Shown: positions 26,992 through 37,303, numbered from the stretch's first letter. The stretch is DNA of 64,000 bases from Pelomonas sp. Root1237 (GCF_001425055.1 NZ_LMDK01000001.1:197838-261837); one strand, 5' to 3'. Numbers and translations are program-made. Notes: generated by a model not told the origin, from the letters alone.

Positions 26992-27942
26992 ATGAGAATT
27001 CTGCGTCGCAGCCTGCTGGCCGCCGCTTTGCTGACCCCTGCGTTCAGCGCCCTCGCCGCCCCGCTCGTCATGGGCTTCTCCCAGGTGGGCGCCGAAAGCG
27101 AATGGCGCACCGCCAACTCCGCTTCCATCAAGGCCGCGGCCAAGGACGCCGGCATCACGCTGAAGTTTGCCGACGCGCAGCAGAAGCAGGAGAACCAGGT
27201 CAAGGCCATCCGCAGCTACATCGCCCAGAAGGTCGACGTCATCGCCTTCTCGCCGGTCGTCGAATCCGGCTGGGACACGGTGCTCAAGGAAGCCAAGACG
27301 GCCGGCATCCCCGTCATCCTGACCGACCGCGCCGTCAAGGTGGCCGATCCGTCGCTCTACGTCACCTTCATCGGCTCCGACTTCGTCGAAGAAGGCCGCA
27401 AGGCGGCCAAGTGGCTGCTCGAGCGCGCTGCCAAGACGCCTGGTGCTTCGCTGAACATCGTCGAGCTGCAGGGCACCGTGGGCTCGGCGCCCGCGATCGA
27501 CCGCAAGAAGGGCTTCGAGGAGGTCATCAAGACCAACCCCAAGCTGCAGATCATCCGCTCCCAGTCCGGTGAGTTCACGCGCGCCAAGGGCAAGGAAGTG
27601 ATGGAGTCCTTCCTGAAGCAGCGCGACAAGAAGATCGACGTGCTGTACGCGCACAACGACGACATGGCCATCGGCGCGATCCAGGCGATCGAGGAAGCCG
27701 GCCTGAAGCCTGGCGTCGACATCGTCATCATCTCCATCGACGGCGTGCGTGGCGCCTTCGAGGCGATGAAGGCCGGCAAGCTCAACGTCACCGTCGAATG
27801 CAACCCGCTGCTGGGCCCCCAGCTGATGCAGCTGGCCAAGGATGTGGTCGCCAAGAAGCCGGTCGAGAAGCGCATCACCGTGACCGAGGGCGTGTTCCCG
27901 GCGGAAGTGGCGGCCAAGGAATTGCCGAACCGGAAGTACTGA
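26992..27942 (+). CDS. ytfQ: Sugar ABC transporter substrate-binding protein, YtfQ-like
   Basis: A 316-residue periplasmic binding protein. The signal peptide is MRILRRSLLAAALLTPAFSA. The mature protein tracks E. coli YtfQ closely: LVMGFSQVGAESEWRTANSA, DAQQKQENQVKAIRSYIAQ, VVELQGTVGSAPAIDRKKGF with one substitution (IVELQG here), SQSGEFTRAKGKEVMESFLK and YAHNDDMAIGAIQAIEEAG. YtfQ binds galactofuranose, so a furanose ligand is likely; in this locus arabinofuranose or arabinose is an inference. The ATG at 26992 is preferred to 26980 because GGAG lies about six bases before it. It is the first gene of the importer operon and is followed by two hairpins, which probably raise its level over the ATPase and permeases. 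Confidence 0.9.
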   Translation: MRILRRSLLAAALLTPAFSALAAPLVMGFSQVGAESEWRTANSASIKAAAKDAGITLKFADAQQKQENQVKAIRSYIAQKVDVIAFSPVVESGWDTVLKEAKTAGIPVILTDRAVKVADPSLYVTFIGSDFVEEGRKAAKWLLERAAKTPGASLNIVELQGTVGSAPAIDRKKGFEEVIKTNPKLQIIRSQSGEFTRAKGKEVMESFLKQRDKKIDVLYAHNDDMAIGAIQAIEEAGLKPGVDIVIISIDGVRGAFEAMKAGKLNVTVECNPLLGPQLMQLAKDVVAKKPVEKRITVTEGVFPAEVAAKELPNRKY

Positions 27943-27953
27943 GTGAGAACCGA

Positions 27954-28013
27954 GGACAGGACCAGCGTCCTGTCCGACGCCTCACGAAGGACTCGGCGCC
28001 TGCAAGCGCCGAG
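27954..28013 (+). promoter_or_regulatory. Two intercistronic hairpins between ytfQ-like and ytfR-like genes
   Basis: GGACAGGAC-CAGC-GTCCTGTCC (27954-27975) is a perfect 9-bp stem. CTCGGCGC-CTGCAA-GCGCCGAG (27992-28013) is a perfect 8-bp stem. Such structures after binding-protein genes are known to stabilise the upstream mRNA or to terminate part of the transcription. No T-run is present, so stabilisation is the likelier role. Confidence 0.6.
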
Positions 28014-28031
28014 GCTTGAGAACGCGAAACC

Positions 28032-29570
28032 ATGACTCTCCATAGAACCGCCGAGCCCGTGCTGGAGCTCTCCGGCATCCACAAAGGCTTCCCCGGCGTC
28101 AAGGCGCTCAGCGACGTCAGCCTGCGCCTGTTCCCCGGGGAGGTTCATGCGCTGATGGGCCAGAACGGCGCCGGCAAGTCCACCCTCATCAAGGTGCTGA
28201 CCGGCCTCTACACGCCCGAAGCCGGCACCATCAAACTCGGCGGCGAGACCATCGCCCCGCGCCGCACCGAAGAAGCCCAAGCCCTCGGCATCCAGACCGT
28301 CTACCAGGAGGTCAACCTCTGCACCAACCTCAGCGTCGCAGAGAACATCTGCGCCGGGCGCTTCCCGCGCCGCTGGGGTCGCATCGACTGGTCTGCGGTG
28401 AACGCCGAAGCCAAACGAGTGCTCGCCCAGATGGACCTCGACATCGACGTGACCACGCCGCTGTCGCGCTACTCGCTGTCCGTCCAGCAAATGGTGGCCA
28501 TCGCCCGCGCGCTGCGCGTGCAGGCCCGCGTGCTCATCCTCGACGAGCCCACCTCCAGCCTCGACGACGCGGCCGTGCAGCGCCTCTTCACCGTGCTGCG
28601 CCGCCTGCGCGAGCAGGGCCTGGCCATCCTCTTCGTCACCCACTTCCTCGACCAGACCTATGCGCTGGCCGACCGCATCACGGTCATGCGCAATGGCGAG
28701 ACCGAGGGCGAGTACCTGGCGAGCGACCTCAGCCGTCTGGCCCTCGTCAACAAGATGGTGGGCGCGCCGCCCGACCAGCAACCCACCCGCCTGGACAGCC
28801 GCGCCCCGAACACCGGCGCCGCGGTGTTGAAGGCGCAAGGGCTGACCCGGCGCGGCGCGCTGCACCCGCTCGACCTGGAGCTCAAGCGCGGCGAGGTGCT
28901 GGGCCTGGCCGGCCTGCTGGGCTCCGGCCGCACCGAGGCCGCGCGCCTGCTGTTCGGCGCCGACGCCGCCGATGCGGGTCATGTGGAAACCGAAGGCCGT
29001 ACGGGCCGCTGGCACTCGCCGCGCGAGGCCATCGCTGCCGGCATCGCCTTCTGCTCCGAGGACCGCAAGCACGAAGGCGCCATCCTCGACCTCTCGGTGC
29101 GCGAGAACATCCTGCTCGCGCTGCAGGCCCGGCACGGCCTGGGCCTCGTCATGAGCCGTGAAGCGCAGCAGGCCCTGGCCGACGACTACATCAAGCGCCT
29201 GGGCATCAAGACGCCGAGCGCCGACACGCCCATCGGGCAACTCAGCGGCGGCAACCAGCAGAAGGCCCTGCTGGCGCGCTGGCTGGCCACGAATCCGGCC
29301 GTGCTCATCCTCGACGAGCCCACCCGAGGCATCGACGTGCGCGCCAAGGAAGACCTGATGGATGCCGTGCGCGCCCTGGCCCACAAGGAAGACGGCAGTG
29401 GCATGTCCATCCTCTTCATCTCGTCTGAGTTGCCCGAGGTCCTGCATTGCAGCGACCGCGTCCTCGTGATGCGCGACCGCCGCGCCGCCGGCGAATACCG
29501 CCGCGGCGAGCTGGACGAACGCAGCGTGCTTGAAGTCATCGCCGCGGAGCCTGTCTCGGCTGCGGCCTGA
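28032..29570 (+). CDS. ytfR: Sugar ABC transporter ATPase with two cassettes, YtfR-like
   Basis: A 512-residue ATPase of the monosaccharide (RbsA/AraG/YtfR) class. The first cassette has Walker A GQNGAGKSTLIK near residue 43 and Walker B LILDEPTSSLDD, with the signature degenerate (LSRYSLSVQQMVAIA). The second has the usual altered Walker A GLLGSGRTEAARLLFG, the signature LSGGNQQKALLARWL and Walker B LILDEPTRGIDV. It drives import of the ligand of the YtfQ-like protein together with the two permeases at 32506 and 33510. The GH31 gene between ATPase and permeases begins within a few bases of its stop, so the whole set is one transcription unit. Confidence 0.93.
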   Translation: MTLHRTAEPVLELSGIHKGFPGVKALSDVSLRLFPGEVHALMGQNGAGKSTLIKVLTGLYTPEAGTIKLGGETIAPRRTEEAQALGIQTVYQEVNLCTNLSVAENICAGRFPRRWGRIDWSAVNAEAKRVLAQMDLDIDVTTPLSRYSLSVQQMVAIARALRVQARVLILDEPTSSLDDAAVQRLFTVLRRLREQGLAILFVTHFLDQTYALADRITVMRNGETEGEYLASDLSRLALVNKMVGAPPDQQPTRLDSRAPNTGAAVLKAQGLTRRGALHPLDLELKRGEVLGLAGLLGSGRTEAARLLFGADAADAGHVETEGRTGRWHSPREAIAAGIAFCSEDRKHEGAILDLSVRENILLALQARHGLGLVMSREAQQALADDYIKRLGIKTPSADTPIGQLSGGNQQKALLARWLATNPAVLILDEPTRGIDVRAKEDLMDAVRALAHKEDGSGMSILFISSELPEVLHCSDRVLVMRDRRAAGEYRRGELDERSVLEVIAAEPVSAAA

Positions 29571-29581
29571 GCGTGTCCAAC

Positions 29582-32509
29582 ATGAATCACCCCACCGTCC
29601 CCGCGCTGCGCGCCGCCCTGGCCACCCTGACCCTGCTCTGCCTGGCGGCACTCACACCGGCCGCGCTCGCGCAGTCGCCGACCGGTCTTGACGCCCAGGG
29701 CCAGGCACAGCGCCAGCCACTGACGCCCGACGCACGCGGCTTTGCATGGACGCCGCTGGCCGCAGGCGCCCAGGTGCAGCTCGGCGCGCTGACCCGCAAC
29801 ATCTTGTTCTACGGGCCAGGCCTCGTCCGCGTGACGGCTCACCTGGGCCAGAGCCATGCCACCCAGCCCAGCCTGGTGGTCGTGGCCGCGCCGCAGGCCG
29901 TGCCGCTGGACGTGAAGGAGTCTGCCGACGCGTTGGTGCTGACCAGCGCGGCCGTGCGTGTGGAGATCGACAAGCGCAGCGGAGCCCTCGCCTTCTACCG
30001 GCCTGATGGCAGCCTGTTCACCCGCGAGCAGGCGCCCGCCGCGCTCAAGGCCATCGAGATATCCGGCGCGCCGACCTACGCGATGACCCAGGCCTTCAGC
30101 CTCACGGCCGACGAGTCGCTCTACGGCCTGGGCCAGTACAACGAGTCCTACATGGACTACCGCGGCCGTGACGTGCTGATGGTGCAGACCAACATCGGCA
30201 CCGTCCTGCCCTTCATGATCTCGACGCGGCGTTGGGGCGTGCTGTGGGACGTCTATTCCAAGATGCGCTTCACCGACGACGCGCAGGGCGCCCGCTTCTG
30301 GGCCGAGAGCGCGCCGGCCGGCGCCGACTACTACCTCGTCGCCGGCACGACGATGGACGACCTGATGGCGGGCTACCGCCAGCTCACCGGCGCGGCGCCC
30401 ATGTTCCCGAAGAGCGCCCTGGGCCTGTTCATGAGCAAGGAGCGCTACAAGACGCAGCAGCAGTTGCTCGACGTCGCGAAGCGCTTCCGTGCCGACCACT
30501 TCCCGCTCGACACCATCGTGCAGGACTGGCAGTACTGGGGCGGTGACAAGGACGGCACCTGGAGCGGCATGACCTGGAACGCCGAGCGCTTCCCCGACCC
30601 GCGCGGCATGGTCGACACGCTGCACCGCGAACTGAACACCAAGCTGATGGTGTCCATCTGGCCCTCGATCGGTGACGACACGGCACTTGCCAAGGAGCTC
30701 GACGCCAAGGGCCTGCGCTTCGCGCCCAAGCACTGGATCTCGGGCAAGGCGCAGGTCTACGACGCCTTCAGCGCCGAAGGCCGCGCCATCTATTTCAAGC
30801 ACACCAAGAAGGGCCTGTTCGACATCGGCGTGGACGCGCTGTGGATGGACGGCACCGAGGTCGAGGTGGGCGGCGCCGCGCATGACCCCGGCGAGGTCGA
30901 GGCCGACATCAAGCGCCTCGGCCGCAATGCCATGGGCGACTTCACGCGCTACCTCAACGTCTACAGCCTGGTCACGACGCGCGGCGTCTATGAAGGCCAG
31001 CGCGCCAGCAGCAACAAGCGCGCGATGACGCTGACCCGCTCCGCCTGGGCCGGCCAGCAGCGCTACGCCGCGCTCCCCTGGTCGGGCGACACGACGTCCA
31101 GCTGGGCCACGCTGCGCGCGCAGATCGCCGGCGGCCTGAACGTCGGCATGGCCGGCACGCCTTACTGGTCGCAAGACACCGGCGGCTTCTTCGTGCCCTA
31201 CCCGGGCGGCGAGCGCAGCCCGGCCTGGCGCGAGCTGTACGCACGCTGGAACCAGTTCGGCATCTTCAACCCCATCTACCGCATCCACGGCACGGACGTC
31301 GAGCGCGAGCCCTATCTGTACAAGACGCTGGACCCGGCCGTCTACCGTTCGCTGTTGAGCGCCGCCCAGCTGCGCTACCGGCTGCTGCCCTATCTCTACG
31401 GCCTGGCCTGGCGCGCCCACGACGAGGGCTACGTGATGATGCGCGGGCTGGCGATGGACTTCCCCGACGAGACCGCGCTGCGCAAGGTGGATGACACCTA
31501 TATGTTCGGCCCCGCCTTCCTCGTGCAGCCCGTCACCCGGTCCACGCTCTATGCCGAGGTGCCGCCGGCTGCCACCATTCCCGCCAGCGCGCTGCGTACG
31601 CCTTCCGGCGAGCCGGGGCTGGCGCTGGAGTACTTCGCCGGCATGAATTTCGAGAAGCCGGCCAGCCGCACCGTAGACGGCCCGGTCGCCCACGACTGGC
31701 CGCCCGCGCCGCTCGGCAGCGTGCCGCCCGGCCTGCAGAGCCTGAACCAGTTCTCGGCGCGCTGGCAGGGCACGCTCGTCGTGCCCGAATCGGGTGAGTA
31801 CGAGATCGGCGTCGAGGGCGACGACGGCTTCCGCCTGTGGCTGGACGACAAGCTCCTGGTCGACGACTGGAAGAACGGCGCCGCGCGCTTCGAGGGCAAG
31901 CGCGTCATGCTGAACGCCGGCCAGGCCGTCAAGCTGCGTATCGAGTTCTACCAGGACGGCGGCGGGCGCAAGCTGCGCCTGGCCTGGCGCACGCCCGGCC
32001 AGCTGCTGGCGCTGGCCGACGAGCAACGCCACATCGACAAGCGCCAGGCCACGTTGCTGCCGGCTGGCGCCGCGTGGTTCGACTTCTGGAGCGGCCGCCG
32101 CCACGCCGGCGGCGAGACCGTGTCCCGCGAGTACCCGCTGGACCAGTTCCCGCTGTTCGTGCGCGCCGGCAGCATCGTGCCGATGGGCCCGGTCATCGAG
32201 CATGTCGGTCAGCGGCCCGATGCGCCCTATGAGATCCGCATCTATCCCGGCGCCGACGCGCAGTTCACTCTCTACGAGGACGACGGCGAGACCTACCGCT
32301 ACGAGACCGGCGAACGTGCGACCGTCACGCTGCGCTGGGACGACGCCCGGCGCACCTTGCAAGTCGGCGCCCGCGAGGGCCGCTTCCCCGGCCTCGTCCA
32401 GCAGCGCCGCTTCAACGTGACACTGGTCGATACCAGCGGCCCCAGCACGAAACCGCAGTCCGTCCTCTACCGTGGCGAAGCGACGGCGCTGCAATTCACG
32501 ACCCCATGA
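29582..32509 (+). CDS. Secreted GH31 glycosidase with inserted PA14 domain (alpha-xylosidase-like)
   Basis: About 975 residues with a signal peptide (LATLTLLCLAALTPAALAQ). The N-terminal beta-domain is followed by a GH31 barrel. The nucleophile Asp423 lies in DALWMDGTEVEVG, and the likely acid/base Asp503 in PWSGDTTSSW. A PA14 domain occupies residues about 683-820 (EYFAGMNFEKP to KLRLAWRTPGQ, with EIGVEGDDGFRLWLDD). This GH31-plus-PA14 layout matches Cellvibrio Xyl31A, an alpha-xylosidase of xyloglucan breakdown; other activities are possible. The ATG at 29582 was taken over a GTG at 29573. It lies inside the ytf operon and overlaps the next permease gene by four bases. Confidence 0.87.
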   Translation: MNHPTVPALRAALATLTLLCLAALTPAALAQSPTGLDAQGQAQRQPLTPDARGFAWTPLAAGAQVQLGALTRNILFYGPGLVRVTAHLGQSHATQPSLVVVAAPQAVPLDVKESADALVLTSAAVRVEIDKRSGALAFYRPDGSLFTREQAPAALKAIEISGAPTYAMTQAFSLTADESLYGLGQYNESYMDYRGRDVLMVQTNIGTVLPFMISTRRWGVLWDVYSKMRFTDDAQGARFWAESAPAGADYYLVAGTTMDDLMAGYRQLTGAAPMFPKSALGLFMSKERYKTQQQLLDVAKRFRADHFPLDTIVQDWQYWGGDKDGTWSGMTWNAERFPDPRGMVDTLHRELNTKLMVSIWPSIGDDTALAKELDAKGLRFAPKHWISGKAQVYDAFSAEGRAIYFKHTKKGLFDIGVDALWMDGTEVEVGGAAHDPGEVEADIKRLGRNAMGDFTRYLNVYSLVTTRGVYEGQRASSNKRAMTLTRSAWAGQQRYAALPWSGDTTSSWATLRAQIAGGLNVGMAGTPYWSQDTGGFFVPYPGGERSPAWRELYARWNQFGIFNPIYRIHGTDVEREPYLYKTLDPAVYRSLLSAAQLRYRLLPYLYGLAWRAHDEGYVMMRGLAMDFPDETALRKVDDTYMFGPAFLVQPVTRSTLYAEVPPAATIPASALRTPSGEPGLALEYFAGMNFEKPASRTVDGPVAHDWPPAPLGSVPPGLQSLNQFSARWQGTLVVPESGEYEIGVEGDDGFRLWLDDKLLVDDWKNGAARFEGKRVMLNAGQAVKLRIEFYQDGGGRKLRLAWRTPGQLLALADEQRHIDKRQATLLPAGAAWFDFWSGRRHAGGETVSREYPLDQFPLFVRAGSIVPMGPVIEHVGQRPDAPYEIRIYPGADAQFTLYEDDGETYRYETGERATVTLRWDDARRTLQVGAREGRFPGLVQQRRFNVTLVDTSGPSTKPQSVLYRGEATALQFTTP

Positions 32510-33513
32510 GTTCTCCCACGCTTGCCATGTCTTCTCCGCCCGCGCGCGCCGCCCTCTGGCGCCATCCCCTGCTCCGGCCGGTTGCCGCGCTCGCGCTGCT
32601 GCTGGCCGTCGCGGCCCTCTTCGTGCCGGGCTTCCTGCACCTGGAGATCAAGGACGGGCACCTCTACGGCAGCCTGATCGACATCCTGCATCGCGCCGCT
32701 CCCCTGATGCTCGCGGCTTTGGGCATGACCCTGGTGATCGCCACGCGCGGCATCGACGTGTCGGTCGGTGCCGTCGTCGCGATCGCCGGCACGGTGGCCT
32801 GTGTGCTGGTCGGCTCGCACGGCCTGGCCGTCGCCTTCGCCGCGGCGCTGGGCACTGCGCTGCTGTGCGGGCTGTGGAACGGGCTGCTCGTGTCGGCCCT
32901 GGGCCTGCAGCCGATCATCGCCACGCTGATCCTGATGGTCGCCGGCCGGGGCCTGGCACAGCTGCTGACCGACGGCCAGATCATCACCGTCTACGAGCCC
33001 GCGAGCTTCTTCTGGCTGGGCGGCGGCTATCTGCTCGGCCTGCCGGTGTCGCTGTTCGTCGTCGCGACGGTGGGCGGCCTCACGGCGCTGCTGATGAAGC
33101 GCACGGCCCTGGGCCTGTTCATCCAGACCGTCGGCATCAACCCCGTCGCCGCGCGTCTGGCCGGCGTGCGCACCGCGGCCATCGTCTTCTTCGTCTACGT
33201 CTATTGCAGCCTCGGCGCGGGTCTGGCTGGGTTGATGATCTCGTCCAACATCAAGAGCGCCGACGCCAACAACGCCGGCCTGCTGCTGGAGCTGGACGCC
33301 ATCCTCGCCGTCACGCTGGGCGGCGGGCAGCTCAGCGGCGGCAAATTCAGCCTCGCCGGCAGCCTGATCGGTGCGCTGATCATCCAGACGCTCACGTCCA
33401 CCATCTACGCGATGGGCGTGCCGCCGCAGGTCACCATGGTCGTCAAGGCCGTCGTCGTGTTCGCCGTCTGCATCTCGCAGTCGTCCGCCTGGTCGACCTG
33501 GAAGAAAGCATGA
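32506..33513 (+). CDS. ytfT: Sugar ABC transporter permease, YtfT-like
   Basis: A 335-residue inner-membrane permease of the ribose/arabinose-type ABC importers with about nine or ten helices. ALGMTLVIATRGIDVSVGAV is the hallmark of this class, followed by AVTLGGGQLSGGKFSLAGSL and a C-terminal VTMVVKAVVVFAVCISQS. The order YtfQ-YtfR-YtfT-YjfF is that of the galactofuranose importer of E. coli, except that a GH31 gene is inserted before the first permease. The ATG overlaps the GH31 stop (ATGA), and its own stop overlaps the next start, so translation of the three genes is coupled. Confidence 0.92.
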   Translation: MSSPTLAMSSPPARAALWRHPLLRPVAALALLLAVAALFVPGFLHLEIKDGHLYGSLIDILHRAAPLMLAALGMTLVIATRGIDVSVGAVVAIAGTVACVLVGSHGLAVAFAAALGTALLCGLWNGLLVSALGLQPIIATLILMVAGRGLAQLLTDGQIITVYEPASFFWLGGGYLLGLPVSLFVVATVGGLTALLMKRTALGLFIQTVGINPVAARLAGVRTAAIVFFVYVYCSLGAGLAGLMISSNIKSADANNAGLLLELDAILAVTLGGGQLSGGKFSLAGSLIGALIIQTLTSTIYAMGVPPQVTMVVKAVVVFAVCISQSSAWSTWKKA

Positions 33514-34487
33514 AAGCCTTGCGCGCGGCCATGGCCGCCCCTTCGTTCACCACCTGGGTCAGCGTCGTGCTGATGGCCCTGCTCTTCATTGCCGGCGCCG
33601 CCAACTACACAGGCTTCGCGTCCTCGCAGGTCGTGCTCAACCTGCTCATCGACAACGCCTTCCTGCTCGTCATCGCGGTCGGCATGAGCTTCGTCATCCT
33701 GTCCGGCGGCATCGACCTGTCGGTCGGCTCGGTGCTGGCACTGACCACCATGGTGGCTGCCTGGCTGCTGCAGGTGGCGCACTTGCCGGCGGAGCTGGTC
33801 ATCGTCGTCGTTCTGGTGGGCGGCGCGGCCTTCGGCGCGTTGCAAGGCGTGGTCATCCACGTCTTCAGGCTGCAGCCCTTCATCGTCACGCTGGCCGGCA
33901 TGTTCCTGGCGCGCGGCCTGTGCTTCCTGATCAGCGTGGACAGCATCACCATCGATGCGCCGCTGTTCGTGACGCTGTCGCAGACGCAGATATCGCTCTT
34001 TGGTGGCGCCTTCCTGTCTCCCGGTGCCGTGATCGCCCTGGCGATGCTGGGCCTGGGCCTGTGGGTGGCGCACTGCACCGCCTTCGGCCGCACCGTCTAC
34101 GCTTTGGGCGGCAGCGAGGCCTCGGCGCTGATGATGGGCCTGCCCGTCGGCCGCACCAAGGTCGCCGTCTACGCGCTGAGCGGCTTCTGCGCCTCGCTGG
34201 CCGGCCTGCTGTTCGCGTTCTACATGCTGAGCGGCTACGGCCAGCATGCCCAGGGCGTGGAGCTGGACGCGATCGCAGCCGTCGTCATCGGCGGCACCGT
34301 GCTGACGGGCGGGTATGGCTATGTAGCCGGCGCGTTGTCAGGCGTGCTGGTGCTCGGCCTGATCCAGACGCTGATCGCATTCGACGGCACACTCAGCTCT
34401 TGGTGGACCAAGATCGTCATCGGCGCCCTGCTCTTCGTCTTCTGCGCCGTGCAGCGCCTGCTGTCCCTGAAGAAGGTTGCTGCCTGA
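33510..34487 (+). CDS. yjfF: Sugar ABC transporter permease, YjfF-like
   Basis: A 325-residue permease paralogous to its neighbour: VIAVGMSFVILSGGIDLSVG, then LQPFIVTLAGMFLARGLCFL, and GVELDAIAAVVIGGTVLTGG near the C-terminal helices. The start at 33510 (MKALRAAMAA) overlaps the previous stop by four bases. The open frame extends a thousand bases upstream, but that portion is antisense-like shadow of the YtfT-like gene in another frame. Together the two permeases should form the heterodimeric channel of the importer. Confidence 0.92.
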   Translation: MKALRAAMAAPSFTTWVSVVLMALLFIAGAANYTGFASSQVVLNLLIDNAFLLVIAVGMSFVILSGGIDLSVGSVLALTTMVAAWLLQVAHLPAELVIVVVLVGGAAFGALQGVVIHVFRLQPFIVTLAGMFLARGLCFLISVDSITIDAPLFVTLSQTQISLFGGAFLSPGAVIALAMLGLGLWVAHCTAFGRTVYALGGSEASALMMGLPVGRTKVAVYALSGFCASLAGLLFAFYMLSGYGQHAQGVELDAIAAVVIGGTVLTGGYGYVAGALSGVLVLGLIQTLIAFDGTLSSWWTKIVIGALLFVFCAVQRLLSLKKVAA

Positions 34488-34518
34488 TGCTCAAGAGGCG
34501 GTCTCTCGATCGCGCTGT

Positions 34519-34546
34519 GGCCTTGACGTGCGCCAGGCTCAAGGCC
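34519..34546 (+). promoter_or_regulatory. Hairpin between yjfF-like gene and next coding region
   Basis: GGCCTTGA at 34519-34526 pairs perfectly with TCAAGGCC at 34539-34546, just before the start at 34555. There is no T-run. It may reduce read-through or shape translation of the last gene of the operon. Confidence 0.35.
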
Positions 34547-34554
34547 AACGGGCC

Positions 34555-35286
34555 ATGAAGCTGCGCCCATTCGTCGCCTGGCTGCAAACCATGAAAGTCC
34601 CGCGCCGCGCGCTGCTGTTCTGGCTGGCGTTTTGCGGTGCAGCGATGGCCGACCCCGCACCGCTGGGCGAGCGCGGCCGGCTGATCTTCAGCGATGACTT
34701 CAAGCAGGCGCTGGACCCGGCCACCTGGGTCGCGGAGATCGAGGCAAAGCCCGGTTCGACGGTTCGCACCGAGAACGGCCACCTCGTCCTCGACACAGCC
34801 GGTGGCGTGACCGTCTGGCTGAACCGGCGCCTGAGCGGCAACCTCCTCATCGAGTACCGCCGCCGCATCGTCCTGCAGGGCGGCGCCAACGACAGGCTCA
34901 GCGACCTCAACCAGTTCTGGATGGCGACCGGTGCCGGTGGCGGCTCCCCGCTGGGCCGCAATGGCGCGTTCGAGTCCTATGACGCCTTGAGCCTGTACTA
35001 CTTCGGCATCGGCGGCAACGGCAACACCAGCACGCGGCTGCGCAAGTACGGCGAGGGCCAGCGCGTGTTGTTGCAGGAGCGGCTGGACGCCGAACACCTG
35101 CTCAAACCCAACCACGACTACCTCGTCCAGACCCTCGTCAAGGACGGTCGCTCAGCGGTCTACGTCGACGGCCAGCTGTTCTTCGAGCACCGCGACGAGA
35201 GCCCGCTGCGCGAAGGCTGGTTCGGCCTGCGCAGCACCTGGTCACGCCAGCAGGTCGGTGCGCTGCGCATCTACGCGCTGGACTGA
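34555..35286 (+). CDS. Secreted protein with lectin-like (possibly DUF6250) domain
   Basis: About 243 residues with a likely signal peptide (RRALLFWLAFCGAAMA). The mature part, LIFSDDFKQALDPATWVAEI, then GVTVWLNRRLSGNLLIEYRR, DRLSDLNQFWMA, YDALSLYYFGIGGNGNTSTR and GWFGLRSTWSRQQVGALRIY, has the repeating pattern of a concanavalin-type beta-sandwich and resembles DUF6250 proteins found in polysaccharide loci. No catalytic residues can be named. The start may be 34555 or the internal ATG at 34591, which gives a more compact signal peptide. It lies at the end of the left arabinan half and probably binds or processes a glycan; this is inference. Confidence 0.65.
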   Translation: MKLRPFVAWLQTMKVPRRALLFWLAFCGAAMADPAPLGERGRLIFSDDFKQALDPATWVAEIEAKPGSTVRTENGHLVLDTAGGVTVWLNRRLSGNLLIEYRRRIVLQGGANDRLSDLNQFWMATGAGGGSPLGRNGAFESYDALSLYYFGIGGNGNTSTRLRKYGEGQRVLLQERLDAEHLLKPNHDYLVQTLVKDGRSAVYVDGQLFFEHRDESPLREGWFGLRSTWSRQQVGALRIYALD

Positions 35287-35302
35287 GTTAGCCTGCGCAG
35301 CG

Positions 35303-35602
35303 ATGCGCTACCTGATCTTCGATTTCAGCGATGGCGACGACGGCATCGCCACGCTGGAGGCCATGGCCTCGACGCGAGCCGAGGAGCACAGCCGCGTGCT
35401 GGCCGAGGCTCAGCAGGTGCTGGACTGGGCGCACAGCCACTTCCCTGGTCGCCACGGCCCGGTCGAGGACGGCCAGGCCTGGGACCACGAGTTGCTCGTG
35501 CAGCAGGAGGAGGGCGGTTGGCTGACCGTCACACTGACGCTGAGCGCGGCGGCGGAATTCCTCGAGGCATTCCTGGCGGTCTACGGCGAAGCCGAAGACT
35601 GA
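35303..35602 (+). CDS. Hypothetical acidic protein, about 99 residues
   Basis: A short acidic cytoplasmic protein (MRYLIFDFSDGDDGIATLEA, then RVLAEAQQVLDWAHSHFPGR, then LSAAAEFLEAFLAVYGEAED). It has no signal peptide or membrane segment. The opening resembles small conserved proteins that occur in betaproteobacteria with no assigned role. It begins 17 bases after the lectin-like gene and converges on dnaA, with 17 bases between the two stops. I do not recognise a function. Confidence 0.6.
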   Translation: MRYLIFDFSDGDDGIATLEAMASTRAEEHSRVLAEAQQVLDWAHSHFPGRHGPVEDGQAWDHELLVQQEEGGWLTVTLTLSAAAEFLEAFLAVYGEAED

Positions 35603-35619
35603 GCGCCTCAGCCCTTGAT

Positions 35620-37152
<1,533 letters not shown>

Positions 37153-37161
37153 TGTGGAAAA
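37153..37161 (-). promoter_or_regulatory. DnaA box adjoining the dnaA start codon
   Basis: On the minus strand TTTTCCACA matches the box consensus TTWTNCACA exactly and ends right at the dnaA ATG. Binding of DnaA there could block translation initiation or transcription, in line with known autoregulation. Confidence 0.65.
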
Positions 37162-37211
37162 CTTCTTTTCGAGCTGCTGGATTGTACGGACCCGAGGCCA
37201 CCGAAGGACGG

Positions 37212-37240
37212 GTTATCCACAGAATTTGGAAGGGGGTCAA
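37212..37240 (-). promoter_or_regulatory. dnaA promoter overlapping a DnaA box
   Basis: On the minus strand, TTGACC (-35) is 17 bases from GATAAC (-10). The plus strand carries the perfect box TTATCCACA at 37213-37221, which covers the -10. DnaA binding would repress its own gene. Confidence 0.75.
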
Positions 37241-37274
37241 TCCCTGGCAAACCCGGCTTGAGACTGGCGACTTA

Positions 37275-37303
37275 TTGACCGGGTCGGCGGCTTCTGCTGT
37301 AAT
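37275..37303 (+). promoter_or_regulatory. rpmH promoter
   Basis: TTGACC at 37275-37280 and TGTAAT at 37298-37303, separated by 17 bases, give a strong sigma70-type promoter directed towards rpmH, rnpA and yidC. Confidence 0.7.

Noticed and set aside
32472..33509. Long N-terminal extension of the YjfF-like permease frame
   Set aside because: It overlaps the YtfT-like gene entirely in another frame. The start at 33510 gives the normal permease N-terminus and the common four-base overlap.
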